Shown in pieces: positions 12,701-23,864 of a stretch of 64,000 bases of DNA. The stretch is taken from positions 36,924,358 to 36,988,357 of the forward strand of contig NC_079510.1 of NCBI RefSeq assembly GCF_030052815.1, read 5' to 3'. This DNA is from Hevea brasiliensis (taxonomy: Eukaryota > Streptophyta > Magnoliopsida > Malpighiales > Euphorbiaceae). The notes beneath the pieces were generated by a model. That model ran no database searches, was not told the origin of the DNA, and worked only from the letters and a program-made list of their open reading frames with translations. Positions within the stretch are counted from its first letter, which is position 1, and every line of letters starts with the position of its first letter. A program made the translations under genes and the position numbers.

Positions 12701-13889
12701 TGGTGATCTTCAGGAGGAGGTGTATATGGAGCAACCACCTGGGTTTGTTGCTCAGGGGGAGTTGGGTAAAGTTTGTAGGCTTCGGAAGTCTCTTTATGGC
12801 TTGAAACAAAGTCCTAGGGCATGGTTTGGGAGATTCAGGGAGGCAGTATAAGAATTTGGTATGAAAAAGAGTAAGTGTGATCACTCAGTATTTTATAGGC
12901 AATTTGAGGCTGGTCTAATTCTCCTGGTAGTTTATGTGGATGACATTGTCATCACTGGGAGTGACTCTGCAGGTATTTCATCTCTTAAAACCTTTCTCCA
13001 AATCCAGTTTCAGGCCAAAGACTTGGGATTGTTAAAGTATTTCTTGGGTATCGAAGTTATGAGAAGTAAGAAGGGTATTTTCTTGTCTCAAAGAAAATAT
13101 GTCCTCGATCTATTGACAGAGACAGAAAAATTAGGTGCTAAGCCTTGTAGTGCACCAATGACTCCAACTTTACAACTGTTAGCAGGGGATAGTGAGTTGT
13201 TTGAAGATCCAGAGAGATACAGGAGATTGGTAGGAAAATTGAACTGCCTTATAGTCACTCGTCCTGACATTGCTTATACCGTTAGTGTGGTAAGTCAGTT
13301 TATGTCTTCCCTAACTGTTGCTCATTGGGAAGCCTTGGAACAAATCTTGTGTTATCTGAAGGGCGCTCCAGGAAGAGGTTTGCTAAATGGTAATCATGGG
13401 CATTTGAATGTTGAATGTTTTTCAGATGCCGACTGGGCTGGATCTAAGGTTGACAGGAGGTCAACTACTGGATATTGCGTTTTTGTTGGAAGAAATTTGG
13501 TATGTTGGAGAAGTAAGAAGCAGAGTGTAGTTTCTCGATCTAGTGCTGAATCCGAATACAGAGCCATGGCACAATCAGTATGTGAGGTAATGTGGATACT
13601 TCAATTACTAGATGAGAGAGGTTTTAAGACCTCCTTACCTGCGAAATTGTGGTGTGATAATCAAGTTGCTCTCCATATTGCTTCTAATCCGGTGTTTCAT
13701 GAGCGGACCAAACATATTGAGATTGATTGTCACTTTATTCGTGAAAAGATTCAACAACAGATCATCTCAACAGGACTCATCAAAACTGGGGAGCAGTTAG
13801 GAGATATTTTCACAAAAGCTCTGAATGGAGCTAGGATTGACTACATTTGTAACAAGTTGAGCATGATTAACATCTATGCTCCAACGTGA
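9723..13889 (+). pseudogene. Copia B gag-pol, one frame with stops
   Basis: From ATG 9723 to the stop at 13887-13889 nearly the whole polyprotein stays in one frame, about 1389 codons. Domains in order: gag, zinc knuckle (10492-10533), protease [10 protein letters not shown] (near 10750), integrase ([15 protein letters not shown]), reverse transcriptase ([10 protein letters not shown] to YVDDIVITG) and RNase H ([20 protein letters not shown]). Defects: in-frame stops at 9894, 10380, 12114 and 12849; a compensated frameshift window at about 11512-11625 that scrambles the integrase around its third catalytic residue; an Asp-to-Asn change in the first reverse-transcriptase catalytic motif ([12 protein letters not shown], where sisters read LDIKN); and a 24-bp tandem duplication at 10935-10982. 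It cannot encode an active enzyme set. Confidence 0.93.
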
Positions 13890-13896
13890 GGGGGAG

Positions 13897-14074
13897 TGTT
13901 ATGGAAAGTCAATCACTATATTATTTCTCTGTATATTCTATATTCTGTATTCCTATTTAGGATTTCTTATTTAGGATTTCTTCCTAATTAGTAGAACACA
14001 ATTATAGGAATCAATTGTATATATATACCCATGTATAAATTAATTGAAATTAAGGAGAATCATCTCTTTCTACA
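13897..14074 (+). repeat. 3' LTR of Copia B (178 bp)
   Basis: Same length as the 5' LTR, about 96% identical by eye. It is followed by TSD GAGTC and then Copia A sequence. Confidence 0.95.
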
Positions 14075-17000
14075 GAGTCTACAGTTGCACCCTTATATGA
14101 GAAAACTGTCTTAATATCTGCAGAGGAATATGCACAATTTTCCCAATATCAGGCATCTATAAAGGTCTCTAATTCTCTTGTCACTGCTATCGCTGAGTCA
14201 GGTAACTTCACTACATGCCTTGTATCTTCCTCATCCAAATGGGTTATTGATTCTGGTGCTACACATCATATGACAAGTAATTCTAGTCTTCTATCTTCTT
14301 TTCAGTCTCATCCTACCTCCTCTTCAGTTACTTTAGCTAATGGTTCCACTTCTTGTGTCATGGGTTCTGATACTGCAAACCCAACGTCATCTATTTCTTT
14401 ATCATCTGTTTTATGTCTACCTATATTTTCATTTAATTTGATTTCAGTTAGTAAACTTACTGTGCCTTACATTGTTCGGTTTCCTTTTTTCTTGATTATT
14501 GTTTGTTTTAGGATTTTACGACGAAGCAGATTATTGGTAGAGGATATGAGTCCGGTGGTCTCTACATTCTGAATAAATATGTGCCGCGATCTCTTACTCG
14601 CTCCAGCACTTCGCTCGAAATTCATTGTCGTTTGGGCTATCCCTCCTTGGCTACTTTGAAGAAGTTATGTCCTCAATTTCAGTCTTTGTCAGTCTTAGAG
14701 CGTGAGTCATGTTAGTTTGCTAAGCATCATCATTTACCTTCTCCACCTAGAGTTAATAAACGGGCCTCGTTCCCTTTTGAGTTAGTTCATTTTGATATTT
14801 AGGGTCCTTGTTCTATTACTTCTAAAACTGGTTTCAAGTATTTTGTTACATTTGTTGATGATTATTCTTGTGTTACTTGGTTATTTTTAATGAAGAATCG
14901 TTCAGAATTGTTTTCTATTTTTTTTGCCTTTTGTGCTGAGATTCAAACTCAATTTAATACTTCTGTACATATATTGAGAAGTGATAATGCTAAGGAATAT
15001 CTTTCTGGCAATTTTCAAGCCTATATGTCAAAGAAGGGCATTCTTCATCAAACATCTTGTGTTGATACTCCATCCCAGAATGGGGTTACTGAAAGAGAAA
15101 ATAGACATCTTCTTGAGGTAGCACGGGCACTCCTTTTTCAAATGAAGGTCCCTAAACAATTTTGGGATGATGCAGTTTCTATAGCTTATTTCCTGATTAA
15201 TCGTATGCCATCATCTGTGCTTAATGGTGACATTTCTTATACCATTTTGTTTCCTTCTAAATCTTTGTTTCCTATTGAATCTCGTATCTTTGGTAGTACT
15301 TGTTTTGTGAGAGATGTTTGTCCATAGGTTACTAAACTGGATCCCAAGTCTCTTAGGTGTCTCTTCCTTGGCTATTCTCGACTTCAAAAAGGGTACAAAT
15401 GTTTTTCTCCAACCCTTAATCGTTATATTGTGTCTGTTGATGTTACCTTTTTTGAATCTACTCCATTTTTCCCTTCCTCTGCTAGTTATGAGGGTCAGGG
15501 GGAGGAAGATGATCTCTTAGTCTATTCTGTCCATCCAGTGTCAAGTCCTCAGCCAATTCCTTAGAATACTCCTGCACCAGCATCTGCTTGACCTCATCGC
15601 TCACCTGTTGTTCATGTTTATTCCAGGAGATCGGAGACTTTTGACTCAGATCCTCCACTAGCTTCTTCGTCAGAAGATCCAGTTTCATCCACTGCTTCTT
15701 AGTCTGACTTAGATCTTCCCATTGCTCTTCGCAAAGGTAAGCGTCAATGTACTTATCCTATCTCTTCCTTTGTATGTTATGATCACTTGTCTCTTTCATC
15801 CCGTTGTTTTGTTAGTTCTCTAGACACTGTTTCCATTCCTAAAACTGTTGCCGAGGCATTGTCCCATTCTGGCTGGCATGCCACAATAGAAGAGGAAATG
15901 GTGGCTTTAGACACTAATGGTACTTGGGAATTGATGCATCTGCCTGCAGATAAGAAAGCTATTGGATGTAAATGGGTTTTTACATTGAAAATGAACCCCG
16001 ATAGTACTGTGGCTTGTTTCAACACTCGCCTTGTAACTAAAGGATATGCTCGGACTTATGAGACTGACTACTGTAACGCTTTTTCTCCTGTTGTTAAACT
16101 AGCTTCTGTTCGCTTATTTGTTTCCTTGGCAGCTAGATATAATTGGCCTTTATATCAGTTGGATATTAAAAATGCTTTCCTTCATGGTGATCTCTAGGAG
16201 GAAGTTTATATGGAGCAACTATCAGGTTTTGTTGCTCAGGGGGAGTTGAGCAAAGTTTGTAGGCTTCGAAAATCCCTTTATGGCTTGAAACAGAGTCTTC
16301 AAGCTTGGTTTGGCAGGTTCAGTGAGGTAGTTCAACAGTTTGGTTTGCAGAAGAGCAAGTCTGATCATTCGGTGTTTTTTAGACATTCTAAAGCTGGACT
16401 TATCTTACTTATAGTATATGTTGATGATATTGTCATTACTGGAGATGATATTGTCATTACTGGAAATGACTCTGTAAGCATTTCTTCTCTCAAGTCATTC
16501 CTTCAGACTCAATTTCAAATAAAAGATTTGGGTTTATTGAAATATTTTTTAGGCATTGAAGTTTCAAGGTGTAAGAAAGGCATCTTCTTATCTCAGAGAA
16601 AGTATGTCCTTGATTTATTGGCGGAAACAGGTAAATTAAGTGCCAAACCATGCAGTGCACCAATGACTCCCAATCTTCAGCTCACAGCAGGAAATGGTGA
16701 ACTATTTAAGGACCCTGAGATGTATAGGAGATTGATTGGCAAACTTAATTCTCACAGTAACTCGTCCAGATATTGCATATTCAGTTAGTATTGTAAGTCA
16801 ATTTATGTCCTTTCCTACTATTACCCATTGGAAAGCTTTGGGGCAAATTTTATGTTACTTGAAGGGTGCTCCAGGTCATGGTCTCTTATATAACAATCAT
16901 GGGCACTTAAATATCGAGTGCTTTTCAGATGCAGATTGGGCAGGTTCAAAGATTGATAGAAGATCTATTATAGGATATTGTATCTTTGTTAGAGAAAACT

Positions 17001-17397
17001 TAGTATCTTGAAGAAGTAAGAAACAGACTGTAGTTTCTCGTTCGAATGCTGAATCAGAATATCGAGCTATGGCCCAAGCTGTGTGTGAAGTTATGTGGAC
17101 ACGGCAGTTATTGGAAGAAGTAGGTCTTGAGACCTCATCTCTTACCAAACTATAGTGTGACAATCAAGCCGCTCTTCATATTGCCTCAAATCCAATGTTT
17201 CATGAGCGTGCTAAGCATATTGAAATTGATTGTCATTTCCTTCAAGAAAAGATTCAACAAAAAATTATCTCAACAGCGCCTGTCAAAACAGGAGAGCAAT
17301 TAAGAGATATCTTCACAAAAGCTTTGAATAGGGCTCGGGTTGACTACATTTGTAACAAGTTGGGCATGATTAATATCTATGCTAACTTGAGAGGGAG

Positions 17398-17561
17398 TGT
17401 TATAGAAAGTCAATCCTATAATTATGTACATAATATTCTTTCTTAATTAGTTAGCATAATTATTGGGATAACTTTCCAATTAGAATGCTTAATTAAAGGA
17501 TTCTTTGTATATAAATACCTTGTATCTCATTCAAGAAAATACACAGAAAGTATTCTCTTCA
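17398..17561 (+). repeat. 3' LTR of Copia A (164 bp)
   Basis: Same length as the 5' LTR, with about eight visible differences (about 95% identity by eye). It is followed by TSD AATCT and then Gypsy reverse-transcriptase sequence. Confidence 0.94.
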
Positions 17562-18208
17562 AATCTCATGAATGTACTAGGTGCATTAGTTAATCTAAAA
17601 GGCATAACTAACCACTTATATAAATCATATTTTGTTTTGAAAGTAGTTTTCCACTCATCTCCTACTTTCATCCTAATCTGGTGGTATTCACTTTTGAAAT
17701 CAATTTTCGAAAAGGCATAAGCACCATGCAATTCATCTAATATGTCATCTAGCCTAGGAATGGGATGTCTATACTTTACTGTAATCTTGTTTACAGCTCG
17801 ACAGTCAACACATATCTTCCAAAAACCATCCTTCTTAGGCACCAACAGCACTGGAACTGCACATGGACACATGCTCTTTCTCACATGCTCTTTTGCCAAT
17901 AACTCCTCAACTTGCCTTTGAAGTTCCTTTGTCTCCTTGGGATTACTTCTGTAAGTCGATCGATTAGGAATTACTCTTCCATGAACAAAATCAATATGAT
18001 GTTCAATCCCTCTAACAGGTAGCAACTCATTAGGCATCTTTTCAAGAAAGACATTTTCAAACTTTTGTAAAAGAGAAACAACAAAACTAGGCAAAGCAGT
18101 GTTAAGGTTAGTAAGATTCGCATAAGCCTCCTTGTATATAAGTACAATAATTGGATTTCTAGCATAGAATGCACTCTTAACATCTCTTTCTTTTGCAAAT
18201 AAGCTCAC
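17562..18208 (-). pseudogene. Gypsy reverse transcriptase, N-terminal half
   Basis: The minus-strand frame reads VPVLLVPKKDGFWKICVDCR, then RHPIPRLDDILDELHGAYAF, SKIDFKSEYHQIRM and KWLVMPFRLTNAPSTFM. These are the conserved Ty3/Gypsy motifs, including the first catalytic Asp in SKIDFKS. It stops at the Copia A insertion; the YxDD block continues beyond A at about 7660-7723. Confidence 0.9.
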
Positions 18209-18263
18209 TTTTCTCTCTCTTTGCTCTCCTTTTGCACTTGACTCACTCTCTTTCCAGTCTCAC

Positions 18264-20095
18264 TCAGTAACTTTCACTCATTTCTTTATTTTTCTTTTTA
18301 TTTTTACTCTCAATCACTCTTTTCTTCTCACTAGAACTCTTGGCCTCTTCTTTTTCTACACTTTTACTCTCAGCCTCACTAGTGTTTTCCTTCTCAATTG
18401 ATCTCCTCAACTTCACTTGATCCTTATATACTTGTCTAGGAGTCAATGGAGCCAATGTCACCTCTCAGCCATCATTTTCAAAAGAATACCGATATTTATA
18501 ACCATCATGTATCACTTGCCTATCAAACTGTCGTGGTTTATCAAATAACAGATGATTAGCATGCATAGGCACCACATCACATGTAACCTTAACATGATAT
18601 CTACCAATGGAAAAAGCAACTAGTGCTTGCTTAGTCACCTTTAACTTCTCCACATTCATTCAACCATTGTAACTTGTATGACCTAGGATGTTTCAAAGTA
18701 GGCAACTTCAATTTCTCAACCAATAGTGTACTAGCTACATTGGTACAATTACCTCCATCTATTATCATATTACATGCTTTATCCTGAATGAGGCATCTAG
18801 TATGAAATATATTTTCCCTTTGCTCGTCTGTACCAACCTCTCTCTTTACTTGCATATTCAATGCTTTCCTAGTGACAATGCACTTTCCTCTACAACATAC
18901 TCCACATCAGTAGCATCTTTTAATGGAGGCATAGAATCACTATCTTCATCACTCTCGGTCTCTATATCTCCATTATTCCTTAAGATCATTGCCTTTTTAT
19001 TGGGGCATTATGAAGCAATATGACCTATCCTTAAACATCTAAAGCATTTTTTATCCCTATTATTTGAGATTGGGAAGAGTTCATACTTTTATCTTTGCTA
19101 TCCCCATGAGGCTTACTCTTACTTCATGCTTAGGCTTAGAAATAGCCTTATCCTCCTTCTTGGGCCAGTTCGGTTTCCATGAGCTTTTAGGAACCGAACT
19201 TGTGCTACTCTCATACCTCAGCATCTCTTTCCTCCTGAGCTTATCAATTTTCATTATCATATGCACCATGTCCTCTAGCTCCACATAATGTTGCAACTCA
19301 ACTAAATCAACTATTTCTTTATTCAAACCACCTAGGAATTGAGCCAGTGTGGCTTGTCTGTCCTCCTCAACATTTGCCTGAATCATAGTCATCTACATCT
19401 CCTTATGATATTCTTCCATACCATCTGTTCTTTGTGCGAGTCTTTGCAGCCTTTGATGCAATTCTCTGTAATAGCGGTTAAGGACAAATTTTCTTCTCAT
19501 GACAGCTTTCATCTCAATGTTTCTTCTCCTGCTCAAAATCATTTGATCCCACCATACAAGAGTATAGTCAGTGAATTCAATAGCAGCAAGTTTTACCTTT
19601 TTCTCTTATGAATAGTTTGTGACAGTCAAAGACTAGCTTAACTTTGCGTTCCCACTCAAGGTAAACATCTGGATCATTCTTCCCTTGAAAAGATGGAATT
19701 TTCATTTTGATGCTCACAATGTTTCGATCAACACTATCTCTACCCCTGTCATCTCTCCTTGGCCTCCTTTCATGCCTTTCTCTCCTCTGGTAAAATCTGC
19801 CCTCATTTATGATCGAAGCCCAATCATCATTATTTTCATCTTCCCCATCTTGCTCATCTTCGAACTCTTCAAAGGGAGGATTGTTATTGTTGTGTCTAAC
19901 TTACCTCCTAGTATTAGGCCTCTCTCTTTGCAAGTTACCTATAGTAGCATCTTATCTATTTAGTCTAGTCTCTTGCCTTTCCATTTGATTCCTCATATCT
20001 CCAAACATCAAAGTCAATTGCTCACACTGTTGTTGAATAGTTTGCATTGTGAAGAATTGATCTGGTTTCTCTTCTTCATTATTTTTGTCTGACAT
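18264..20095 (-). pseudogene. Gypsy gag and protease remnant
   Basis: The probable start is ATG 20095 (MSDKNNEEEKPDQFF). Pieces of gag follow at about 19400-20095 and 19081-19392 (ATLAQFLGGLNKEIVDLVEL, a typical Ty3 gag segment). A CCHC knuckle remnant lies near 19000-19060. The retropepsin-like block is at 18631-18861 (MIIDGGNCTNVASTLLVEKL, active-site D in IIDGG). A Lys/Glu-rich linker at 18264-18461 precedes reverse transcriptase. Several stops and frame shifts are present. Confidence 0.8.
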
Positions 20096-20878
20096 AATTG
20101 TAAAACCTGCAAAAGAATGTTAGTAAATATCCTCACAACGCTTCCTCGCGTGTTTATACTTGATCAATGTCACTCCCCTCGTATTTCACAAAATTTTAGG
20201 CTTTTGCCCTCTTATATGCTCACACACTCTTGCTTTTTTTCACTCTTTAATTTTTTCTTCTAGCTTTTTAAGGAGCTAACCAAACTCCCTCAAAATAACT
20301 AACTTGTAATATTCAACGAAATTGAAATTCAAGACAAGACTTAAGACACGAAATAAAGACAAGCAATAAAAAGACAAACGCAATGATAGAATGATAAAGG
20401 ACTCTAAAATTCAAAGAAATGGAATGAGACACTAAATTATTAGAAATTGAAATAAACGAAGCACTAAAGAAGCAATAGCCTAAGTGAAAATTCAACAATT
20501 TAGGGTGTGTAGTGAACTCTAATTGTGCCGCATCAAATCTTCCTCTTTTTTTTATTATTTTTTTTTATTAACTAGTGGCAGACCTGAAATTTTGTAGAAA
20601 AAAATCTAAATTTTTTTTTTACTCTAATGGCAGAATTGAAATTCTGCAGATAAAATCTGCAATTTTTTTTTTTGGAAATAAGAGACACAAAAGGAAAGGG
20701 AGGAAGAAACAAGAAAAAAATTTTCAGATTAAGAATTACTGAAGAAAATGCAAAACATAAAGAAATAAGGAAATTGATGAACAAGTCACAAAATGAAATA
20801 GTACGATGAACACAGAACAAAAAGAAAACACAAAAGATTGATAAACCTGATTTGGAGACAAGGCTCTGATACCAAAAT
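20096..20878 (-). other. Gypsy 5' untranslated region and primer-binding site
   Basis: Between gag and the 5' LTR. The primer-binding site TGGTATCAGAGC is the reverse complement of 20863-20874. The rest is AT-rich with homopolymer runs. The ORFs in it are not supported as genes. Confidence 0.8.
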
Positions 20879-21681
20879 TGATGCGAATTTCAAGAACGAT
20901 GTCTTGAAACCCACGAACATGTTTTGTTGATAATCCCAAGAAAGCAAAAATCAAGTTCAAACACTACGGAATACCTTGATGTATCAATTATAGAGAATTG
21001 AAAACCAAGATAATTCAAAGGTAGAATTAAGGATTCTTGACCCAAATTTTATAATCAAACAAGAACTAAGAATATCAAGATTGTTAAGCCCTACAAGATT
21101 AATCACTCTTGGAGAATTTAGTATAATTCAAGAAAGAATTTAAGAAAAATTCCTCTTGTATTAATTTAATAAAAAAATAATGTTCAATTGTAAAAGTATT
21201 AAGCTAGCCTTATATATGGGGTTGAAACCCTAAATTCCTAAACTAAAAAAATAAATAAATAAAACCCTAAAAACTAATAAAAAAAGCTGGAATGGGTTGC
21301 ACTCCTATCTAAGACCCAAAAACACATAAATAAGGTTCAAAACACGCAAGTCTGACAAAAAATAATTAAATAAAACTATTCAGACCTATCCTAAATAAAT
21401 AAAAAAAACACTAAATTTGCGTAAAAACTCGTCAATTCTGTCCAAATATTTCTTGATCATCTCCCACGCAAACTTAGATCAAATTAAGCCACTTTTCATC
21501 TTCTTGTAACCCCAATTTATTGATTGTATCTCCATATTTAGCTTCTTGTGCAACTGCTTCCTCAATCGACTCTTGCATCTTCTTAACTCTAGTCCTTGTG
21601 ATTGGAGTTTCTTGTGCAATTGCATCTTGAATCATCTCACAAACATTTCTAGGATCTTGTCATTCTTGTTGATTTCTATCA
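20879..21681 (-). repeat. 5' LTR of the Gypsy element
   Basis: Aligned along its length with 4996-5794 and about 803 bp long. It includes a copy of the C-terminal pol segment near 21430-21681. Flanked by CCGTT. Confidence 0.9.
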
Positions 21682-21945
21682 CCGTTCCCAAATCTCCCTT
21701 TAAGTTACACAAGATTTGTTCTAAGATTGCCCTAGGTTTAACTATTGGAGAAGAGATCATGGACTGAATTACTACACTAACAGAGTATGCAATGTTAGGA
21801 CAATTCATTGTAAGATAATCAATTTACCAACCAGTCTTCTATACTTCTCAAGGTCTTCAAACGACTCACCATTTTCTTTTGTAAGTTGCAAATTGGGAGT
21901 TATTGGTGTACTACATTACTTAGTACCTAATTTTCCTGTCTTTGG
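21682..21945 (-). pseudogene. Copia C pol fragment (end of reverse transcriptase)
   Basis: The reverse-strand translation matches the Copia [11 protein letters not shown] region and the preceding APMTPNLQL / RYRRLVGKL segments, with stops. It is continuous in homology with 4469-4995 once the Gypsy is removed. Confidence 0.65.
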
Positions 21946-22007
21946 TTAAGGTTTTCAATCGCAGTTGCAGCCATGTTCGTAGTTGCTGATCTATCACAAG
22001 TAATGAA

Positions 22008-22958
22008 ATGGGCTTGCAATGGTCATAACGTAACGATGACAGTCTGTTGCTACACAACTCTTTTTTTTTTTGAAAATTTTGTAAAATTCATGAAATGAAT
22101 AAATATTCAAAATATAATTAAAACTAAGATATACATCTAAATAATAAGCACAAATATATCAAAAAAATACATTAAATCCATCATTCTTATCCATTATTAG
22201 TATTAATCAATTTAAAAATAAAATAACTAACTTTATTACCACCAAAATAAGTGTCTAAGAGATTCTTGATTATCTTGACTTGATCCTAAGACTGAAATTA
22301 GAATCCTTGATCATTGGCTTAGGTTGTAAGCTTACTGTTTAATTTATGATTTATGAAAATCAATGTCAAGAGTTAATTTTATGATTATTTATTTGTCTTA
22401 AATTTTATCTTGCCAAAGCCTAACTTTATACTCAGCAAATATTATTAAAACTTAATTTTTTTTAATATTATTTTGTAATTATTTATGTTTTACTTAAAAA
22501 TGATCCAAAAATGGCTAAAAATTAGAAAAAAAAAAAAAAACAATAGCTTATCCTTTAATCTCTTTCACTTGAAAACTACCTTGTCTGTTTGATGATCCAT
22601 ACTCTTGAGCTCAAAAATTTTAGGGAAATGAATGATTTCACTTGAGTTCTTTGTGGAGAAGATCGAGAGAAAATGAAAAGGTGCTAAAATAAACGAGTGA
22701 AGATAGTTTTTTGCCCAAAAAAAAATTCCCTCTATTGCATTACACATGAAAGAGGTTTAAAAAAAAAAGAAGCCAAGAATTTTTAGCTAGAAAAGTAACA
22801 GTTGTTATGATCATTACTTAATGGTCGGTAACAGCCGTTACCTTAAATAACTATCGTAACGGCCTTTACAGTTATAAATTTAAAAATCTATTACATAATG
22901 GTGGTAACGGTAATGATAAGCCTAAAAATTGTATGTAACGACCATTATTTAAAACCAT
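22008..22958. mobile_element. Candidate DNA transposon with TAACGGT palindromic ends
   Basis: This stretch of about 0.95 kb splits Copia C. Its ends are imperfect inverted repeats (ATGGGCTTGCAATGGTC and, inverted from the right, ATGGTTTTAAATAATGGTC). Near both ends lie many short TAACG/CGTTA and TAACGG/CCGTTA motifs (22026-22040; 22800-22945). The interior is AT-rich with no ORF of note. No convincing TSD was found. It resembles a non-autonomous MITE or MULE-like element; the family is not assigned. Confidence 0.5.
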
Positions 22959-22964
22959 CTCTCT

Positions 22965-23864
22965 ACCAACAAGTCAATAACATATTTTCTTTGAGACAAA
23001 AATGCACCTTTCTTACACCTTGCCACATCAATACCCCATGAAATACTTCAAAAATGCAAAGTCTTTTGTCTAAAACTGGGTGTGAAAAAAAGACTTTAGA
23101 GATGAAATGCCTGCCAATAATAACAATATCATCAACATATACAACTAGTAAAATTATGCCAACCTTAGACTGTTTATAAAATACTGAGTGATCACACTTA
23201 TCTTTTCTATTCCAAATTCTTGAATTGCCTCACTAAATTTCCCAAACCAAGCACAAGGACTTTGTTATAAACCATAAATAGATTTGCAAAGTTGACATAT
23301 TTTCCCATACTCACCCCGAGCAACAAATCCAGGTAGTTGCTCCATATAAACTTTCTCATTTACATCTCCACGTAGAAAAGTATTCTTGATATCTAACTAG
23401 TGTAAAGGCCAATTTTAAGTAGCTGCCATAGATGTGAATAAGCGAACAAAGGCAAGTTTTGCTATTGAAGAGAAAGTGTCAGAACAATCAATGCCATAGG
23501 TTTGAGCATACCTTTTGGCAACAAAACATGATTTAAGACGCACCACAGTGCCATTAGGATTAATCTCTCCAGCAAACACCCATTTACATCCAATAGCTTT
23601 CTTCCCTGAAGTAAAGTAACCAAATTCCAAGTACCATTACCATCTAGTGTTACCATCTTCTCTTCCACATCAGCATGCTAGCCAGGATGAGACAAGGCTT
23701 CATGAACAGTATTAGGAATTGAAACAGAATCTAAAGATGCAATAAAGGAACTAGAAGACGAGGATAAATGATCATAAGAAACAAATGAGGAAGTAGGATA
23801 CTAGAAGACAAGGATAAATGATCTAAATAGGAATACGATATATACATAGTTGACTTCCTTAGCA
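22965..23864 (-). pseudogene. Copia C reverse transcriptase fragment and LTR tip
   Basis: The reverse strand reads [40 protein letters not shown], a YVDD-like segment and a GLKQSP-like region, broken by stops (for example near 23400). At about 23820 the sequence jumps to an LTR-like tip ending TTGACTTCCTTAGCA, so the upstream integrase, protease and gag are deleted. Confidence 0.75.

Larger units (their letters stand above)
9252..14074 (+). mobile_element. Copia B, full length, inserted in Copia A
   Basis: A complete plus-strand element of 4823 bp. Both LTRs are 178 bp (9252-9429 and 13897-14074) and differ at about seven sites by eye. The primer-binding site TGGTATCAGAGC is at 9430-9441, the polypurine tract GAGGGGGAG at 13888-13896, and the TSD is GAGTC (9247-9251 and 14075-14079). 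It interrupts Copia A just after the gag zinc knuckle. It is the innermost and probably youngest layer on the left side. Short LTRs and RE1-like pol point to a plant Copia of the Ale/RE1 type (inference). Confidence 0.97.
8420..17397 (+). pseudogene. Copia A gag-pol remnant, split by Copia B
   Basis: Gag starts at ATG 8420 (MVDNKAIISDVIPMIK). It shows in-frame stops, for example near 8508, 8862 and 8880, and a deletion near 8630. The zinc knuckle [14 protein letters not shown] is at about 9148-9190. The frame resumes after B at 14080 with protease (VIDSGATHHMTSNSS, near 14245), integrase (14890-15327; [28 protein letters not shown]), reverse transcriptase (15787-16788) and RNase H (16736-17011, 17195-17397). 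Many stops and frameshifts are present. A 21-bp tandem duplication (16423-16464) repeats seven codons beginning DDIVITG at the YVDD catalytic loop. The usual stop just before the LTR is lost. The copy is dead. Confidence 0.9.
7724..17561 (+). mobile_element. Copia A, inserted in the Gypsy reverse transcriptase
   Basis: Plus strand, with two 164-bp LTRs (7724-7887 and 17398-17561). By eye they differ at about 8 sites. A primer-binding site variant AGGTATCAGAGC follows the 5' LTR and a purine tract GAGAGGGAG precedes the 3' LTR. The TSD is AATCT (7719-7723 and 17562-17566). Deleting the element restores the Gypsy frame ...NAPSTFM + NHVLRAFIGKF. Copia B is inserted in its gag region at 9252-14074. 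Without B the element is about 5.0 kb. Confidence 0.95.
4996..21681 (-). mobile_element. Gypsy (Ty3-type) LTR retrotransposon inserted in Copia C
   Basis: This minus-strand element has LTRs at 4996-5794 (3') and 20879-21681 (5'), about 800 bp each. A Met-tRNA primer-binding site lies at 20863-20874, and a polypurine tract GAAGAAGGAGGGGA (rc of 5795-5808) abuts the 3' LTR. The flanking 5-mers are CCCTT (4991-4995) and CCGTT (21682-21686), a TSD with one mismatch. The order is gag, protease, reverse transcriptase, RNase H, H2C2 zinc finger, integrase: the Ty3/Gypsy order. Copia A sits inside the reverse transcriptase at 7724-17561. The visible coding length is about 6.8 kb without the insert, with several breaks. 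The integrase tail suggests a plant chromovirus, but no clear chromodomain was read. Confidence 0.9.
4295..23864 (-). mobile_element. Old Copia element C, broken by nested insertions
   Basis: This is the outermost shell of the nest, on the minus strand. Its pieces are an LTR (4295-4468), an RNase H segment (4469-4995), the end of reverse transcriptase (about 21687-21945), more reverse transcriptase (about 22965-23820), and a short LTR tip at about 23824-23864. The sequence at 4995 reads directly into 21687 once the Gypsy is removed. A second insertion of about 1 kb splits the reverse transcriptase. Gag, protease and integrase are missing, so the element also suffered a large internal deletion that joined pol to the LTR tip. 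No clean TSD was seen. Confidence 0.8.
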
